DNA from: Davidsoniella eucalypti
Lineage: Eukaryota; Ascomycota; Sordariomycetes; Microascales; Ceratocystidaceae
Assembly: GCA_004009845.1 (NCBI GenBank)
Contig: RMBW01000039.1
Location: 124,001-188,000 of the forward strand
Length of the DNA stretch: 64,000 nt
Reading direction: 5' to 3'
Under the pieces are notes generated by a model. It was given only the letters and a program-made list of their open reading frames with translations. It was not told the origin of the DNA and searched no databases. Made by a program: the position numbers and the translations under genes. Numbering within the stretch: position 1 is the first letter of the stretch; the number at the start of each line of letters is the position of its first letter. Below are positions 33,176 to 45,329 of this stretch, one piece after another.

Positions 33176-35330
33176 ATGTATGAGACAAGACCTCAAGACG
33201 ATTCATCCCGTACCTCGCCGCCACCAACCCTATCTGCAGCCTCTACCGCCTCTGTTAGTATCATCGTGGTGCCAGTGCCAATGCCACCTGACAGCACGTC
33301 CACGCCGTGTCAGTCGCTCCCGCCGCCTTCCTCCGAGGCTCATCTTCACCTCCAACCCTACAGCCACTCGCGGTCCCAAAGCGAGGGTCGCCTCAGGATG
33401 GACATCAACAGCATCAACAACCAGCTGGAGCCGGATGACTACCCACCGCACATGAATCGTCCCAGCGCAAGCGACACTAGACTTCCGTATCCCGATCATC
33501 GCCGCCTGCCACCACCCACTGAGCTGGACTTGGTTCCGGCGCCGTCACAGAGCCATAGCTCGGCCTCCTACGGTCTCATGGACCGCTCCTCTCAGCCCCG
33601 TCATGTACGCCAACGCAGCAACGGCCATGATGTCATGTCACCCCTGTCTAATGCGCCGTCGTTGCAAGGCTCCGATGCTTCATCGCATAACCCTGTTCCG
33701 CATAGTCTGACCACTAGTGACGAGGTAGCAGCACTCATGGCTTTGAGGGATCTTAAGGAAGCCTCAAGCTCAGCTAACTGCCCAGCACCCTCCCCGGTAA
33801 AGATGGTCTACTATCCAGAGCCATCGTCGACCTTGAAACTGGGCGAGAAACCCCGTCCGTCCTCGCCTCCAAGGCCATACCGGCGCCAGTTCAGTGATGA
33901 CACCGCAAGAGGGGTGTTGCATAGAGCCAGAGCCGCCACTGGTCTGCGGGACATCGTGGCTGCGCGGTTCGAGGAGTCTCGCCGTCGCAACGATGCCATC
34001 ACTATCGCCATGCCACACAAGCGTAAGAGGGACGATCTTCCTGGCGAGACTAGCTACGCGGGACTCGGCGTCCAGCCACTGCCTAAGATGCCCAAGATAG
34101 CTCCGCGTAAGAAGAAGCTAGTAGATGGAAATCCGAGCTGCTCCAAGTGTGAACGGGTAGCATACACCGAAGACAATGCGTTGGTATCGTGCTCACGCTG
34201 CAAGGAGCTGTGGCACCAGCTATGCCATAGTCCCAAGATTGGCCAAGAGACAATGGCAGCGCCCAATAGCTGGAAATGTCTATTGTGTATTACGGAAGAG
34301 GATGCATTGGCCCGGTATCGACAGGCCCGACAAGACATTTTAGCATCTGCGCGTCGCCAAACAAACGTCGAGGCACTACGTGAAAACTACTTCAAGACTC
34401 TCCCACTTGGAGTGTCTATTCGCTCCCCTCAACTTGTGGGGTTTGGCCCTGGTGAATCCACAGAGGATATGGTATGTAAACAAATTCTCATCACCAGTCA
34501 CTGTTTATCTTCTTTTGTATCACTACTACCACTGTTTGTATTTGCTTTCTCTGTCTGTCCGTCTCTTGTTTTCAACACGACGCACAGGTCGTTTGCGCCT
34601 ATACGCAGCCCCCCTTCATTGTTCATTATATCCCTACTGGTGTATTTCTTTAAAAGTGGCGTGATACTGACTCCATTTGTTCATCCGGGCTCCGCAGCGC
34701 TTTGACTATTTTTCGTCTCTTGATCGTTCTGATCAACTAGCTCTCGTAGGCTTTTGTGATAAACTACAGCCAGGTCTCCTCGCAGAGGTCTTGACGACCA
34801 TTTCTGCCCGCTATCCAGATCTTGCTCTCTTTAGTTCTCCTGATTGGTCGAGTCTTGTGCCTACATCCAACCCAACCTACCCACCAGCTTATTGCGCCAC
34901 ACCAACCGCTACTGCTAAATCAGCAGCCTCGCTACGCAAGCGGGCACACGCTACTTCAAAGAAGCACCTGGTCAACACAGTTGCTCTGCCGTCTAAAACC
35001 GATGCCCGTGCGTACGTTCCGCGGCCAGACATGGAAGCGCTACACAAGAAAGAATCAGCGGCCAAGTCGGCGGCCCAGCGCAAGCACGTGGTGGGTTCTG
35101 TGACTACACCAGTGCTCGAATCGTCCAAAAGCGCAACTCCCGATGACGAAGTCGATGCCCTGCCGTCAACATGGCCGAAGCCTGGCCATGGAATGTATGC
35201 CAACTTGCTATCTGAAGCCGTTGACGCCAAGCATCTAGTAGATCCACGCGATCATATTGCCTTCCATCATTTTACTGTCGACCACCAAGGCCGCCTGCTG
35301 CCTAAGATGGCGGTGGCGGCTCTTGTTTGA
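33176..35330 (+). CDS. PHD-finger protein
   Basis: Putative chromatin reader. Exons 33176-34471 and 34698-35330, with a 226-bp phase-0 intron (donor GTATGT, acceptor CGCAG), give 642 aa. Residues 1-300 are Ser/Pro/His-rich and probably disordered. A basic linker KMPKIAPRKKKL precedes one PHD finger at about 320-376 with complete Cys4-His-Cys3 ligands: CSKC, CSRC, WHQLC and CLLC. Exon 2 begins RFDYFSSLDRSDQLALVGFC, a helical segment found after the PHD finger in a conserved ascomycete family, with LFSSPDW downstream; the C-terminus is Ala/Lys/Ser-rich. The ATG at 33176 (MYETRPQDD) is the first in frame. An earlier acceptor around 34587 was considered but keeps intron-like sequence. The histone mark read is unknown. 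Confidence 0.88.
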
Positions 35331-36135
35331 GCTGGCAATAATGAGATCCTGTCATATTACTAACATAACGAACGAATGATTCTCGTGTCGCTCTCTTTTT
35401 CCTTTTTTACTATACGCTTTATCTTATTTTTTATTTCTTTGACTTTTTCTAATCCCGTGTCTTCGGTTATGGCCAAAAGATAGTGTAGCATAGCTTCTTC
35501 CTCTTGTTTTTTCTTCTTCTTCTTCTTTCCCTTCTAGTATCTATCTTTTCATCTGTTTATGTGAGAGGGGTTTTTAAGATGTATTTTTTCTTCTCCGAAA
35601 GATTTTATCTAGGAGTTTCTAGCGATTATAATCGGGTGGCAAGGTAGTCGGAGCACAGAGCCGAGATCCGGGCTAGGGAAAAATCATATTCTTCTCTATA
35701 TTGTTTTTTATAATTATTGGTTCATTATCTTACGATGAATACGCTGGAGATCTTTGTTTCTGGATCCATGAATATGAGCAATAAAATATACAACAACGAA
35801 TTGTCACCTTTCTTCCTCTCAATACTTGATGAGCGTCACATTGAATTATGACTGTTTCCGGCTATGTCTTATACAACATTTACTGCATACATGGGCTGAT
35901 TTTTGGCGCGATCCTGCGACAAATGAGGTGTCATTTCAAGACTTTTCATATAAGAGACCCTTGATGTAATTAGGGTTTGCATGAATATCAAGTGAATCTT
36001 AGCTACCAATGCTCTTGTGGGACCCTTTGAGAATTAGTGGTGCAACAATGAGATTTGAGATCATAAAACTCACTCAAAACCAACGTTATGTGATTTTGAT
36101 AGACATTGTGATTTCCATCACATCAAGTCACATTG
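35331..36135. other. Intergenic between PHD gene and QRI7
   Basis: AT-rich 3' flank with pyrimidine tracts at 35390-35560, then the QRI7 promoter. No gene or repeat recognised. Confidence 0.55.
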
Positions 36136-37653
36136 ATGATATCACGAACTTTGCGATCGACATGTTTGCGCTCACGAATCTTTCATGATGTGAAGCGTCG
36201 ATTTACCACTCTAGCCATCGAATCTTCATGCGACGATACATGCGTCGCCATCCTCAAAACTAGCGATGACCCAAGACAAAACTCGTCTCCAATAAGCTCT
36301 GCAAGACTTGTATTTCATGACAAAACGACGTCTGATAACCGGGCATTTCGGGGCGTCAACCCACCGCTTTCCCTCGAGGGACATGATCGTAGTATCGGCA
36401 AGCTCCTCCAAGAGGCCCTTTCTACACTACGGAAAGACGATGCCGACGAAGTCGTAGGTGGCTGTACAAATGGTATTAGTGATGATAAAAACACTCGGAA
36501 GATCCCGGGGAGACCTGATTTAGTCGCCGTCACGCGCGGGCCGGGGATGAGCGCAAATCTCGCTGTTGGACTCAACGTTGCTAAAGGCCTAGCTGTAGCT
36601 TGGGACGTCCCCTTGGTTGGGGTGAACCACATGCAAGCCCACGCCCTCACGCCTCGCCTCGTATCTGCGCTATCCAAGCCACCAGTCCCGTCACCTGCGT
36701 CACCATCACCGTCGTTATCGGCCGTCCCGCCACGAGAAGATTCGGCGGGCCATATCACGCCCGAGTTTCCGTTTCTTACACTGCTTGTCTCTGGCGGCCA
36801 TACCCAGCTCGTGCATTCTGCTAGCCTGACTAAACATCGGATCGTAGCATCCGCTGAAAATATCGCTTTGGGTGATGCCCTGGATAAATGCGCAAGACAT
36901 ATTCTTCCGCCAGATGTTCTGGATGCAAGCCCGGACGTCATGTACGGACGTGCTCTCGAAGCCTTTGCGTTTCCGCCCGCTTGTGCTACTCGCTCCGAGG
37001 ATTGCGAGGCTGTATCAGGGAATATTCCCGATAAGGCGGATATCGATGCTGTGAATGCGTGTCCATATACCCCGCCACGTAAGCGCAACGACGAGATAAC
37101 GCCCCAGAAACATCCTGTGTATGACTGGACCTTGCGGCCATTTCTCGCAGGGAGTCGCAAATTAGCCTACAACTTTTCCGACGCTGAATCTCAAATCTAC
37201 CACCTGATCAAGCGCCTAACCGCTGCTACCGGCAACGCCACCGGCGATTCTTCTACTTTACTATCAACCGATGCTCGCCGTGCCCTCGCCATCGATATTC
37301 AGCGGCTGTTGTTCGAACACTTGATCGGCCGCGTCGTGCTCGCTCTAGAAGATCAGCCGGAACTAGCCGAGGGCGTTTCCACCCTCGTCATCTCAGGTGG
37401 TGTGGCGAGTAATATGTTCTTGATGCGTGTGGCACGCGAAATGTTGACTGCTAGAGGCTTCCCTGGGTTTGAACTAGTTGCGCCGCCTATCTGGCTGTGT
37501 ACTGATAATGCGGCTATGATTGCTTGGACGGGCCTCGAGATGTTTCGTGAGGGATATACTTCAGATCTCTCGATTCTGCCGTTGAGAAAGTGGCCTGTTG
37601 ACCCTAATATCGATGGTGGGATATTGGGTGTTGATGGCTGGGTTAAATCATGA
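36136..37653 (+). CDS. QRI7: Mitochondrial tRNA t6A threonylcarbamoyltransferase
   Basis: Kae1/TsaD-family enzyme that transfers the threonylcarbamoyl group to A37 of ANN-decoding tRNAs. Qri7/OSGEPL1 is the mitochondrial version and works as a homodimer without the KEOPS partners. Intronless, 505 aa. Residues 1-25 are basic and presequence-like (MISRTLRSTCLRSRIF). Then come LAIESSCDDTCVA at about 27-39, RGPGMSANLAVGLNVAKGLA, the metal-binding NHMQAHAL (HxxxH), LLVSGGHTQLV, and a C-terminal VISGGVASN and CTDNAAMIAW. Insertions between motifs, such as the Pro/Ser stretch around 180-200, make it longer than yeast Qri7 (407 aa). The ATG at 36136 is used; the TTG just before it is not a likely start. 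Convergent with PRE2, 293 bases apart. Confidence 0.95.
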   Translation: MISRTLRSTCLRSRIFHDVKRRFTTLAIESSCDDTCVAILKTSDDPRQNSSPISSARLVFHDKTTSDNRAFRGVNPPLSLEGHDRSIGKLLQEALSTLRKDDADEVVGGCTNGISDDKNTRKIPGRPDLVAVTRGPGMSANLAVGLNVAKGLAVAWDVPLVGVNHMQAHALTPRLVSALSKPPVPSPASPSPSLSAVPPREDSAGHITPEFPFLTLLVSGGHTQLVHSASLTKHRIVASAENIALGDALDKCARHILPPDVLDASPDVMYGRALEAFAFPPACATRSEDCEAVSGNIPDKADIDAVNACPYTPPRKRNDEITPQKHPVYDWTLRPFLAGSRKLAYNFSDAESQIYHLIKRLTAATGNATGDSSTLLSTDARRALAIDIQRLLFEHLIGRVVLALEDQPELAEGVSTLVISGGVASNMFLMRVAREMLTARGFPGFELVAPPIWLCTDNAAMIAWTGLEMFREGYTSDLSILPLRKWPVDPNIDGGILGVDGWVKS

Positions 37654-37946
37654 TGGACATTGACTATTACTACTAAATTCATCGCATCACACTGTAATAA
37701 TACTGTATGAATACAATATACCCTTCACTCATATCTAATCAAGAAAGCCTGTTTCGTTCCAATGTTCATATTAAGTGTGTAGCATCAATATCATAAAACC
37801 AGGCCTGTTCTCTTTTTTGCAGGCATATCTGGCAGTGAAGCAAAAAAGAAAATAACAAAGAACAACAACCTGTACATCTTCTATCTCTCTCTCTCTCTCG
37901 ATATTTCCATAGTAGCTCTCTTCTTCTCGCTTCACATCGCATCTCT

Positions 37947-38967
37947 TTAATCCAGATCCGCCGTGACGTTTGTGAACTCACCCTTATCCAGCTTAGTCTT
38001 CCAGAAGATAGGGTTCATGTCCGAGAAGCCGTGCTTCACCCAACCCGACTCCTTGATGTGGTAGAGGTTAATGTAACCACCAGAGTAGGCATCACGATGA
38101 CCAGCAGCCAGAATACTCCGGCGACCCAACTCCAGCGCCTCCTCCTCAGTCAACTCATACTTGTACTCCGCATCCAGCACACCGTAAGCAAACGTCTGAC
38201 CGGAACCTACACAGAACAGGTTACCAGCCAAGCGTGTACCGTCCGAATCGACATAGTACAGCGCGGGGCCTTCCTCCTTGGTGACACCAGCACACATGGT
38301 TCCCATGCTCAGGCCCATGCCCTTGTACGAATAGACCAGGTTGGCGAGAATTTTGGAGGCCGCAGCAACACTGATGCGCCGCTTGTGGCGTAGCTCGTGA
38401 AGTCGACACTGCATACCCAGCCAAGCTAGCCAGTACTGGCAGTCGGCGGCACCACCGGCCATAGTGCCCAGAAGCATACTGTTGATCTCAATCACCTTCT
38501 TGACGGTCTGCGAGGCAATCCAGTTGCCGGCTGTGGCACGGGAGTCCGTGGCCACGATAATGCCGCCTTGGAAACGGAAGGCAAGCGTCGTGGTACCGTG
38601 GGCAATCTTAATGGGGCATTGCGGATTCGCGCGGTCGTCAGTCATGGCACGGAGCCAGGCTTCGGGCTATACAACGACAACAATGCGAGGTTAGTATGTT
38701 TTGTATTTCAAAGTGATATGGCCAAGCTAGTTAGCTAGGGGAATTTGTGCTGTAGTTTTTCGTTGCTCCAGGTTCAACTCAGTTTCCTCGAGACGGCTTG
38801 TTTACAGCTCGCTAATGACTTACGTTGGCAACAGGAGGCATGGCAAACTTTAGCGACAGGCCGGGAGCAGGAGCATCGAGGTCCATCAGCTGCATATCCT
38901 CATCAAGAGTGAGTTCGTCATCCCGTCTAGCAGCGGGCTTGCTGTATTTAGCTACCAAGGTGTCCAT
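37947..38967 (-). CDS. PRE2: 20S proteasome subunit beta5
   Basis: Chymotrypsin-like catalytic subunit of the 20S proteasome. Exons 38967-38824 and 38666-37947 with a 157-bp phase-0 intron give 287 aa. Residues 1-72 are the propeptide; processing after Gly72 in AHG/TTTLAFRF exposes the catalytic Thr73 (Thr1 of the mature 215-residue chain, against 212 in yeast). DSRATAGNWIAS contains the conserved Asp17 and Arg19 region, KKVIEI the Lys33 region, and AGGAADCQYW the typical beta5 block. The start MDTLVAKYSK and the intron in the propeptide restore an uninterrupted family-like N-terminus (AMPPVANPEAWLRAM across the junction). Downstream on the opposite strand is QRI7. Confidence 0.97.
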
Positions 38968-40324
38968 GGTGGGCAGTTTATCGGTCGGTAGAAATGATAG
39001 AGCAGCGGAGAATACTCAGCAGTAGAAACAATCCACAGTTGTGTATTATAAAAAAGGCGATAAGGAAGTATAGAAAGGCGAAGCAAAGAGGGCACAAATG
39101 GTCTCGGTCGTCGTGATAGTGGGCGGATTAATTCACCTCGTTAATCTAGCTTTGACCATAGAAAGGCTGACGTTGGAAGTGGGCTGGCTGGCAATGGTCA
39201 ATTAACTAGCTCAGGCAGCTTCGGTCTCGCGTCACCAAAAAAAGAGCCCCCCAAATTCAATGGCCAAAAAGCAAGCTTTAAAAGTGGCCCGCCAATTGAA
39301 GCTGATTATGGAGCAGCACAATAGCGGGGACATTCAGCAAGGCTATAAAGCATGGCGCTATTGCTAGGGTGGCGTTAACTATTGATGAGGCGCTACGTTG
39401 ACAACACTATATATATGTGAAATTATGTTTGTATAGTAGTGCATAGAAGTGTTATTCCCAAGTTTGGAAGAATGCGTGAATTATACCCTCTCATGAAAGA
39501 TGTCGTTTTTCTTATACCTACAACTGCACTATTGAGAATCTATAGTTGCATCTAGAACAAGTCAACTATGGGCAAGAATAGCTCCAAAAAAGCTTCAAGA
39601 ACAACTTCTACACTATATGTATCATGCACTACATTTTACATCAAGAGAGATATAAACACGGCTTTAATAATAATCTCATTGTAATTTCTCTACTGAACAC
39701 TTGCGGACAAGTATGGGTTTTTTTTTTTTGCAAATGATACAATTAACTATAATATAGAAAAATTTATACAGTTCTAATCATGATTTGAATAGATTCTGTT
39801 GATCCCCAAAATAACAATCCTCTACGTCCTCCTTTAAATCCCAGCATCTCATTAAACAAAAGGAAATTGATAGTGTAGCTTAAAGAAAAAACAAAGGAGA
39901 AACAATCAAACGCCGAAAAATGACAAAGAAAACGCAAACAGCAAGGTAAAGGAAGAGGTAAATCAACAACAGTGTGTAAATCGTCCTTAAGCTAGCTTAC
40001 ATAGACAAGCTTTTTAGAAAGAAAAAAAAGCAAACCATTCCAGATTATAAGTACTGAGCAGTACAAGATGGATAAAACTATCAATAAGACCGACAGTTTT
40101 GAAAAGACAGAAGAAATAATGAGCGAGTGAATAAAAGGAAACTACTGATATGGCGACATCATGAAAATAATAACAGATAAGGGTCGAAAACCCACGAACA
40201 GGCATATAAATGTGTGTGATGAAGAGAGATAGGAAATAAGATGTAATGTAGGCGGAAGAAAGAAAAATATTGCATACTCATTTACACGGCAAGGCATCAG
40301 CCAAAAGAAAACCACTCACTGTAT
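38968..40324. other. Intergenic between PRE2 and tricalbin
   Basis: PRE2 promoter near 39000-39300 and tricalbin 3' flank at 39900-40324, with AT-rich sequence between. I looked for the yeast proteasome element GGTGGCAAA and found no exact copy. No gene recognised. Confidence 0.5.
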
Positions 40325-43300
40325 TTACGCAGGAGGTGAGTCGCGGCTAGTGCCTGGTCTTGAGTCGTTGCGCTTTCCCAAGAAGCTACGGCGCACCTGT
40401 GACCGGGGAGAGTCACCGGGAACTTCGATGGGCATAAAGTTGCTCTTGACAGTGATAGTGGCGTTTCTAATCGGGATATCCTTGCTCTGACCGGAACCGG
40501 AATCATCGATAAAGTACAAGGCCTCGCCGAGGTCAGTGTCAGAAGAGAAGGTGTGATGCTCCTTCACTTGGATCTGGAAAGAAGAGTCAGGCGAGCAGTT
40601 GAACTTGAAGGACTCATCCCACTTAATCAGGCCACTCGAGGGAGCACGATGCTTGGTCTTGCCAATAACCTTGCTCTTAGGGCTGGTTTGAACGACGGTA
40701 ACATAAACATCTTGGCTAGATTCGTAGCCAGACGCAGAGATGATGTTGAAGGTGGCGACACCGCTACCAGCCGGCATGGTGCTAGCAAGAGAGGCAGCAC
40801 CGATGCTCTTGGTACGGATGTGGCCTAGAGAATTGCCATTGGCCGAGCCATTGCTAGGGGTCACGGGACGTTGGCCATTTTCTAGGGTATCACGACGTAG
40901 GGCGGCACCGGGAGCAGGACCCTTGGGCGACTCTTCGCCAGGCATAACGATAGCGGGTACATCAACGAGGGTAGACTGATTAGAGGCCGGCTCTTCTTCA
41001 CGCTTGGAACGGAAACCACGCTTGATGAACGAAGCGCCCTTGCCAACACCTGAAACAACACCAGTACCGACAGCACCGACAGCCTTGATTGGAACACCAC
41101 CGACACCAGTAAGGATTCTAGTAGGGGCACCAATCATAGTACCAGCAAATGTCGAAGTGCCTTGACGAGTACGAGTAATGTAGTTGGGACGGAACAAAAC
41201 ACGAACGATGACATGACCGTTGGTACCCTCAAGGTTGATCTTCTTTTGCATAGGGCGGAAAGGCTCGAGATCAGACAAATCAATCTTACCAGCACCCAAG
41301 AAGTCAGGCTTGTCGGCAAAATCGTAGTCAAAAACGTTGACAACGAAGTTGCAGCCAATACGGTCGGCAATAGTACTCTCGAAGTTCTCATTCCAGACAG
41401 GATTCAGAGTCTTCTTGATAGTCTTCGACTTGTAAATCTCGAGACCGTTCAACTCAAACTTGGCAAAAGGATCACTCTTTCCGTTGCGGTCAGCAGCGGG
41501 CAGGTCGTGGCCACTGATGAGATCGACGCGCATGGTTCCCATGTTGTTGATGCTCTCCTGGGGGTCCAGATCCATCTTTATAGGAATATACTTGAGACTG
41601 ACGCGGACAGTGCTGATCTTGCCGTCTTCATCCTTGAGCTTAAGCGTGGTTGGGTTGTTCAGGCACTGCTTAAGAGTATCGAGAGTGTTACCGGTAAGTT
41701 GAGACAGAGTATCCTCGTGATCAACCTCCTCTTCCTTGTCGTTCTTTTCAATGACACGCAGAGTGAGGCGAGAGAAATCGAGTTCACGAACAACACAGTC
41801 ACCAATCTCTTCAAAGGTGACAGTCTTGTTGCGAGCAGTAGAAGAAGTGTACGAAGGGAAAGCCATGTCATCGACAAAAACCTGCAGACGAGTGTTGGCG
41901 CGAGGCAACTCGGCATCCATAAGACGGAAAATGACCAGACCAGATTGGTAACGCAGGAGCTCCTGGGGTGTGAGATGAACCTTGGGGGGTCCTCTGGGGC
42001 TGGCGGGCGACATGGGCGAGTTGGGCGTTGAAGGAGTATCCAAAGAGGCACGTCCATTGATAGGAGCGGCAACCTCGAGAGTAGTGGTCTTGATAGCATC
42101 TCCGTTGGTAGTGACACCGTTGGTAGTAGCTCCATTGGCTTCGACTTGCTTGGCAGCTTCAGCGGCTTCTTCCTCGGCAATCTTCTTCTCCTCAGCTTCT
42201 TCCTCGGGATCAGCCACATTGATGCAAGGGAAGAAGGAAGCAGTGTAAATAAGGTTGCCCTTGGCGATACCCTTTCCATGCAGACGCAGACCAGCAGATA
42301 TTTCCTTCTTTTCATCATGAACAAGGTACTCGCCGTTTTCATCCTGAGAAATGAAGTCACTAGTGCCAATTTCAACCAGGCCGAGACTACGGTCCTTACC
42401 CATCTTCTCGGAGTCCATGACCTCAAGCGCCAGACGTTCGCGATCAGAGTGGACGGGGACGTATAGGATCTCGTTGAATTCGGGGTTCAGATCGTTCATG
42501 AAGGTAACAGTGCGGGCTCTCTCAATGCCAGTAAGCAAGACACGAACATAAGGATCGGACTTGCCAAGGGCTTCGAAGTTACGCAAATCAGTAGCACGCT
42601 TGAAGTGGAGGCGCATAACACCAATGGGGGTCATGTAACCGCCAGTGCCGCTAAGAACACCAGAAATCTGGACAGGACGCCATTGAGCACGAATTTTGAC
42701 ACGCCCAGTTTGAGCGCCAGAAAGATGGAACCAATCCTTGCCGTCTTCCATACACTTCAGCAAATCATCTAGCTTGATCTGGTATTTTCCAAGAACCTGG
42801 TCACCGGTGAGATCACGGTCATCCTTGATGGTAAGACCCATCTTGGCATGTTTGCGGTCAGTGATCAGGATTTCCTTGGTGCCGTTGTCCCAGATAGGAT
42901 TGTTGGTGCGCTTGAGCTTCTTGGTAGTGTGGATATCACGTCCGTTGAGGTGTAAAACAGCGTAGGGGTTCAGGGCACCGACTAGAGACTTGGTACCATC
43001 CAGATCCTTGGCTTGCTCAACAGTGTAGCTGAGAATACCCTGAGTAGATATGGGATACTCTTCCTTACCATCGGAATTCTTGACGGGCTCCAAAACAGGG
43101 AAGAAACGAAGGTCACAAGCGATCATACCGCGGGCCTTGCCATCGTGACGGACCTCGAGACGCTGGTTCTCGTGAACAGTCAGTTCCTGCAGGGTTTCCA
43201 AAGAGAAAGAGGCAACACCAATCTGCTTATGCTTGCGAATATCGTTGTGGTCGAAGATGGCAACATCCAGAGAGTCGTTGAAAGAAGAAACAATGATGAA

Positions 43301-45329
43301 GTGAGTTTCGTTCCAACGAGGGTCAGAGGTATCATGGGCGACCTTGGTGCGGGCGAGCTCCTGGCGCTTGTTAAGACTGATGCTGGCGTAAGGATCGATA
43401 GTACCACCAAAGTCACCAGATGTCTTGAGACCAAAGCCACGGTGTAGAGTTATGGCAACAACGCCAATAGCCTGATCAACGGGTGTACCAGCGAGCATCT
43501 TGGCAATTTCAAGAGGGAAAACATTGGGGGCGTACATCATAGGGGCAAGGTTTCCGTGAATCTGCTCCAGAATGAAAGACTCAAGACCGGGGATGAAGTT
43601 GATATCGAAGCCGAACATCTCACCACCTAGGGGCTTGCACACGTAATCAATGGTAGGGCGCTCCAGGAAGCACATCTCAATTCTTTCCACGTGAGGGAAA
43701 GGAATCTGCAACTTAACCTTGAGACGCATGATACCAGAGAATGCCATATCCTCGACAATCACATCCAAACCCTTGCTAATCATGGCCTTTCCGACACGGA
43801 TCTCCAAAACAATCTTGGGGTTGGTCTTGTTCTTGAGCTGGCGGGCAGTCATATCGGCAGTGTCGTTGGGAGTGAAGCTGAAGCGCCAATCCATGATGAC
43901 CAGGTCATCCTCAACCTTGGGGTAGGTCTTGACGTGCTCCATACGAGGGGGCTTCGAACCCAGAGTGAAAGTCTTGAGCTTCAAACTATCTAGGAAGTTG
44001 GGGGTAGCAGAACTCAGCACCTGATCAACCGAGTTGATGATAGTCTGGGCTAGAACGGGCTGGTAGATGGGCCAGAACTTGACCAAGAAAGAGTTGATCC
44101 ATTCCAGGGACTCAGTGTCGGTCTCTAGACGCTTTAGGGCCATTTCACGGACGATATCATCACGGAAGTTGCGACGAACACGGCGAATAGATGTGCGGTA
44201 GTATGTAGAGCAAGCAGCCATGAGAATCAAAACCCATCCAATGCTACCGCCCAGGACGGCGACGATCCATGATGACAGGCAAGCAAAAACGATGATTGCA
44301 GCATTGTGGTACCAATCTAAGGAAGGTGTTACATGACAGTTAGCGTGGCTGTGGGGTATGATAAGACTGGATTATGTATCAAGTATGAGAACCAGTAGGT
44401 GTTGGTATTGGGTACGCCCTGATGAGTACACATCAAGACTGTACATATGCACTTACCACCGTAGTACTGGTCTGGAAGATGGCCCTCCAAGACTGTTTGG
44501 TGATCTAGAAGATCTTGCTCTTCCGGGTCATCAGAGGGCCAGCCAAAACGAGGGGCCCATCCAGTGCGTGTGAAGGGTTGTTCAGCCTCAGCTTCTTCTT
44601 TGTTAGTGTCGATGGCGCCAGCAGTAGTAGGCTCGGGAAGGTCGGCGACGGGAGCCGAGCGATCTTCATTCACATCGCTAACAAGCGCAGTTCCCTTGTC
44701 GCGCTTCAGACCATCAGGAATAGTCTATAAATAAAAAATTAAAAGCAGAGGTTAGCATACTCAAGAGCATTTAGGATAACATAAGCGACACCAGCACAGT
44801 AGCTTGATTGCTAGCAAATACACTAGTCTATGCGCACGTCCCGTTCATCCAATATGCTGGCCAGATAGCAGTCGTATTGGGTAGCTGTAGAAACAACGCC
44901 GAAAACTAGTTGGCAAGGTAGCTAGAAGTCTGCGAGCGCCATTTAGGCCAATGGATAGCTTCCAAAACTGCCCGCTATCATGCGATCTACAGTGGAGCTT
45001 ATTCGAAGCTCCTTGGGGTTCTAGGAAGAAATGGCCCAGTTCAACACAGCAAACCACAGCACGAGACAGGAGGGACAGGGACGGTAGCGATTGGCGACGC
45101 AATGATCAAATTATGATGCGGTGGCAGAGCAAAGATGAAGATAACTTACTTCCTGGACCTGACGGCGCTTTTCCTCCACGCTTGCATCTGGATCGAATCT
45201 GAAGGCGGGTATGTTGGTAGTGGCAGCAGCGTCAACAATGGCTTTTTGCGCATCTTCGGCGGTGGTATTGCTGTTCGGGTTTTGAGCCGCCTGAATGGCG
45301 TTCTGCTGCTTGAACTCGGCAGCAGACAT
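40325..45329 (-). CDS. Tricalbin, ER-plasma membrane tether
   Basis: Extended-synaptotagmin/tricalbin protein that tethers cortical ER to the plasma membrane and moves lipid between them. Exons 45329-45150, 44724-44457 and 44316-40325 (1479 aa; introns 425 and 140 bp, frames consistent). Residues 1-150 are soluble. A hydrophobic hairpin at about 153-180 (NAAIIVFACLSSWIVAVLGG onward) sits in the ER membrane. The SMP lipid-transfer domain spans about 215-430 (from WINSFLVKFWPIYQPVLA through LESFILEQIHGNLAPM). C2 domains follow: GVVAITLHRGFGLK, GILSYTVEQAKDLD, GVMRLHFKRATDLRNFE with GKSDPYVRV, GTMRVDLISGHDLP with GKSDPFAKFE, and a C-terminal one (VATFNIISASGYES). A divergent C2-like segment lies around 935-1050. 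The GKSDPY/F loops suggest calcium binding in at least two. An acidic Ala/Glu-rich linker (EEAEEKKIAEEEAAEAA) separates the third and later domains. Confidence 0.96.

Noticed and set aside
17342..38967. A biosynthetic or metabolic gene cluster
   Set aside because: Neighbouring genes (trpD, CoA-transferase, PHD protein, QRI7, PRE2) belong to unrelated housekeeping functions, with no shared pathway or co-oriented arrangement.
41162..42031. 289-codon plus-strand frame within tricalbin
   Set aside because: Antisense shadow of a clearly homologous C2-domain coding region.
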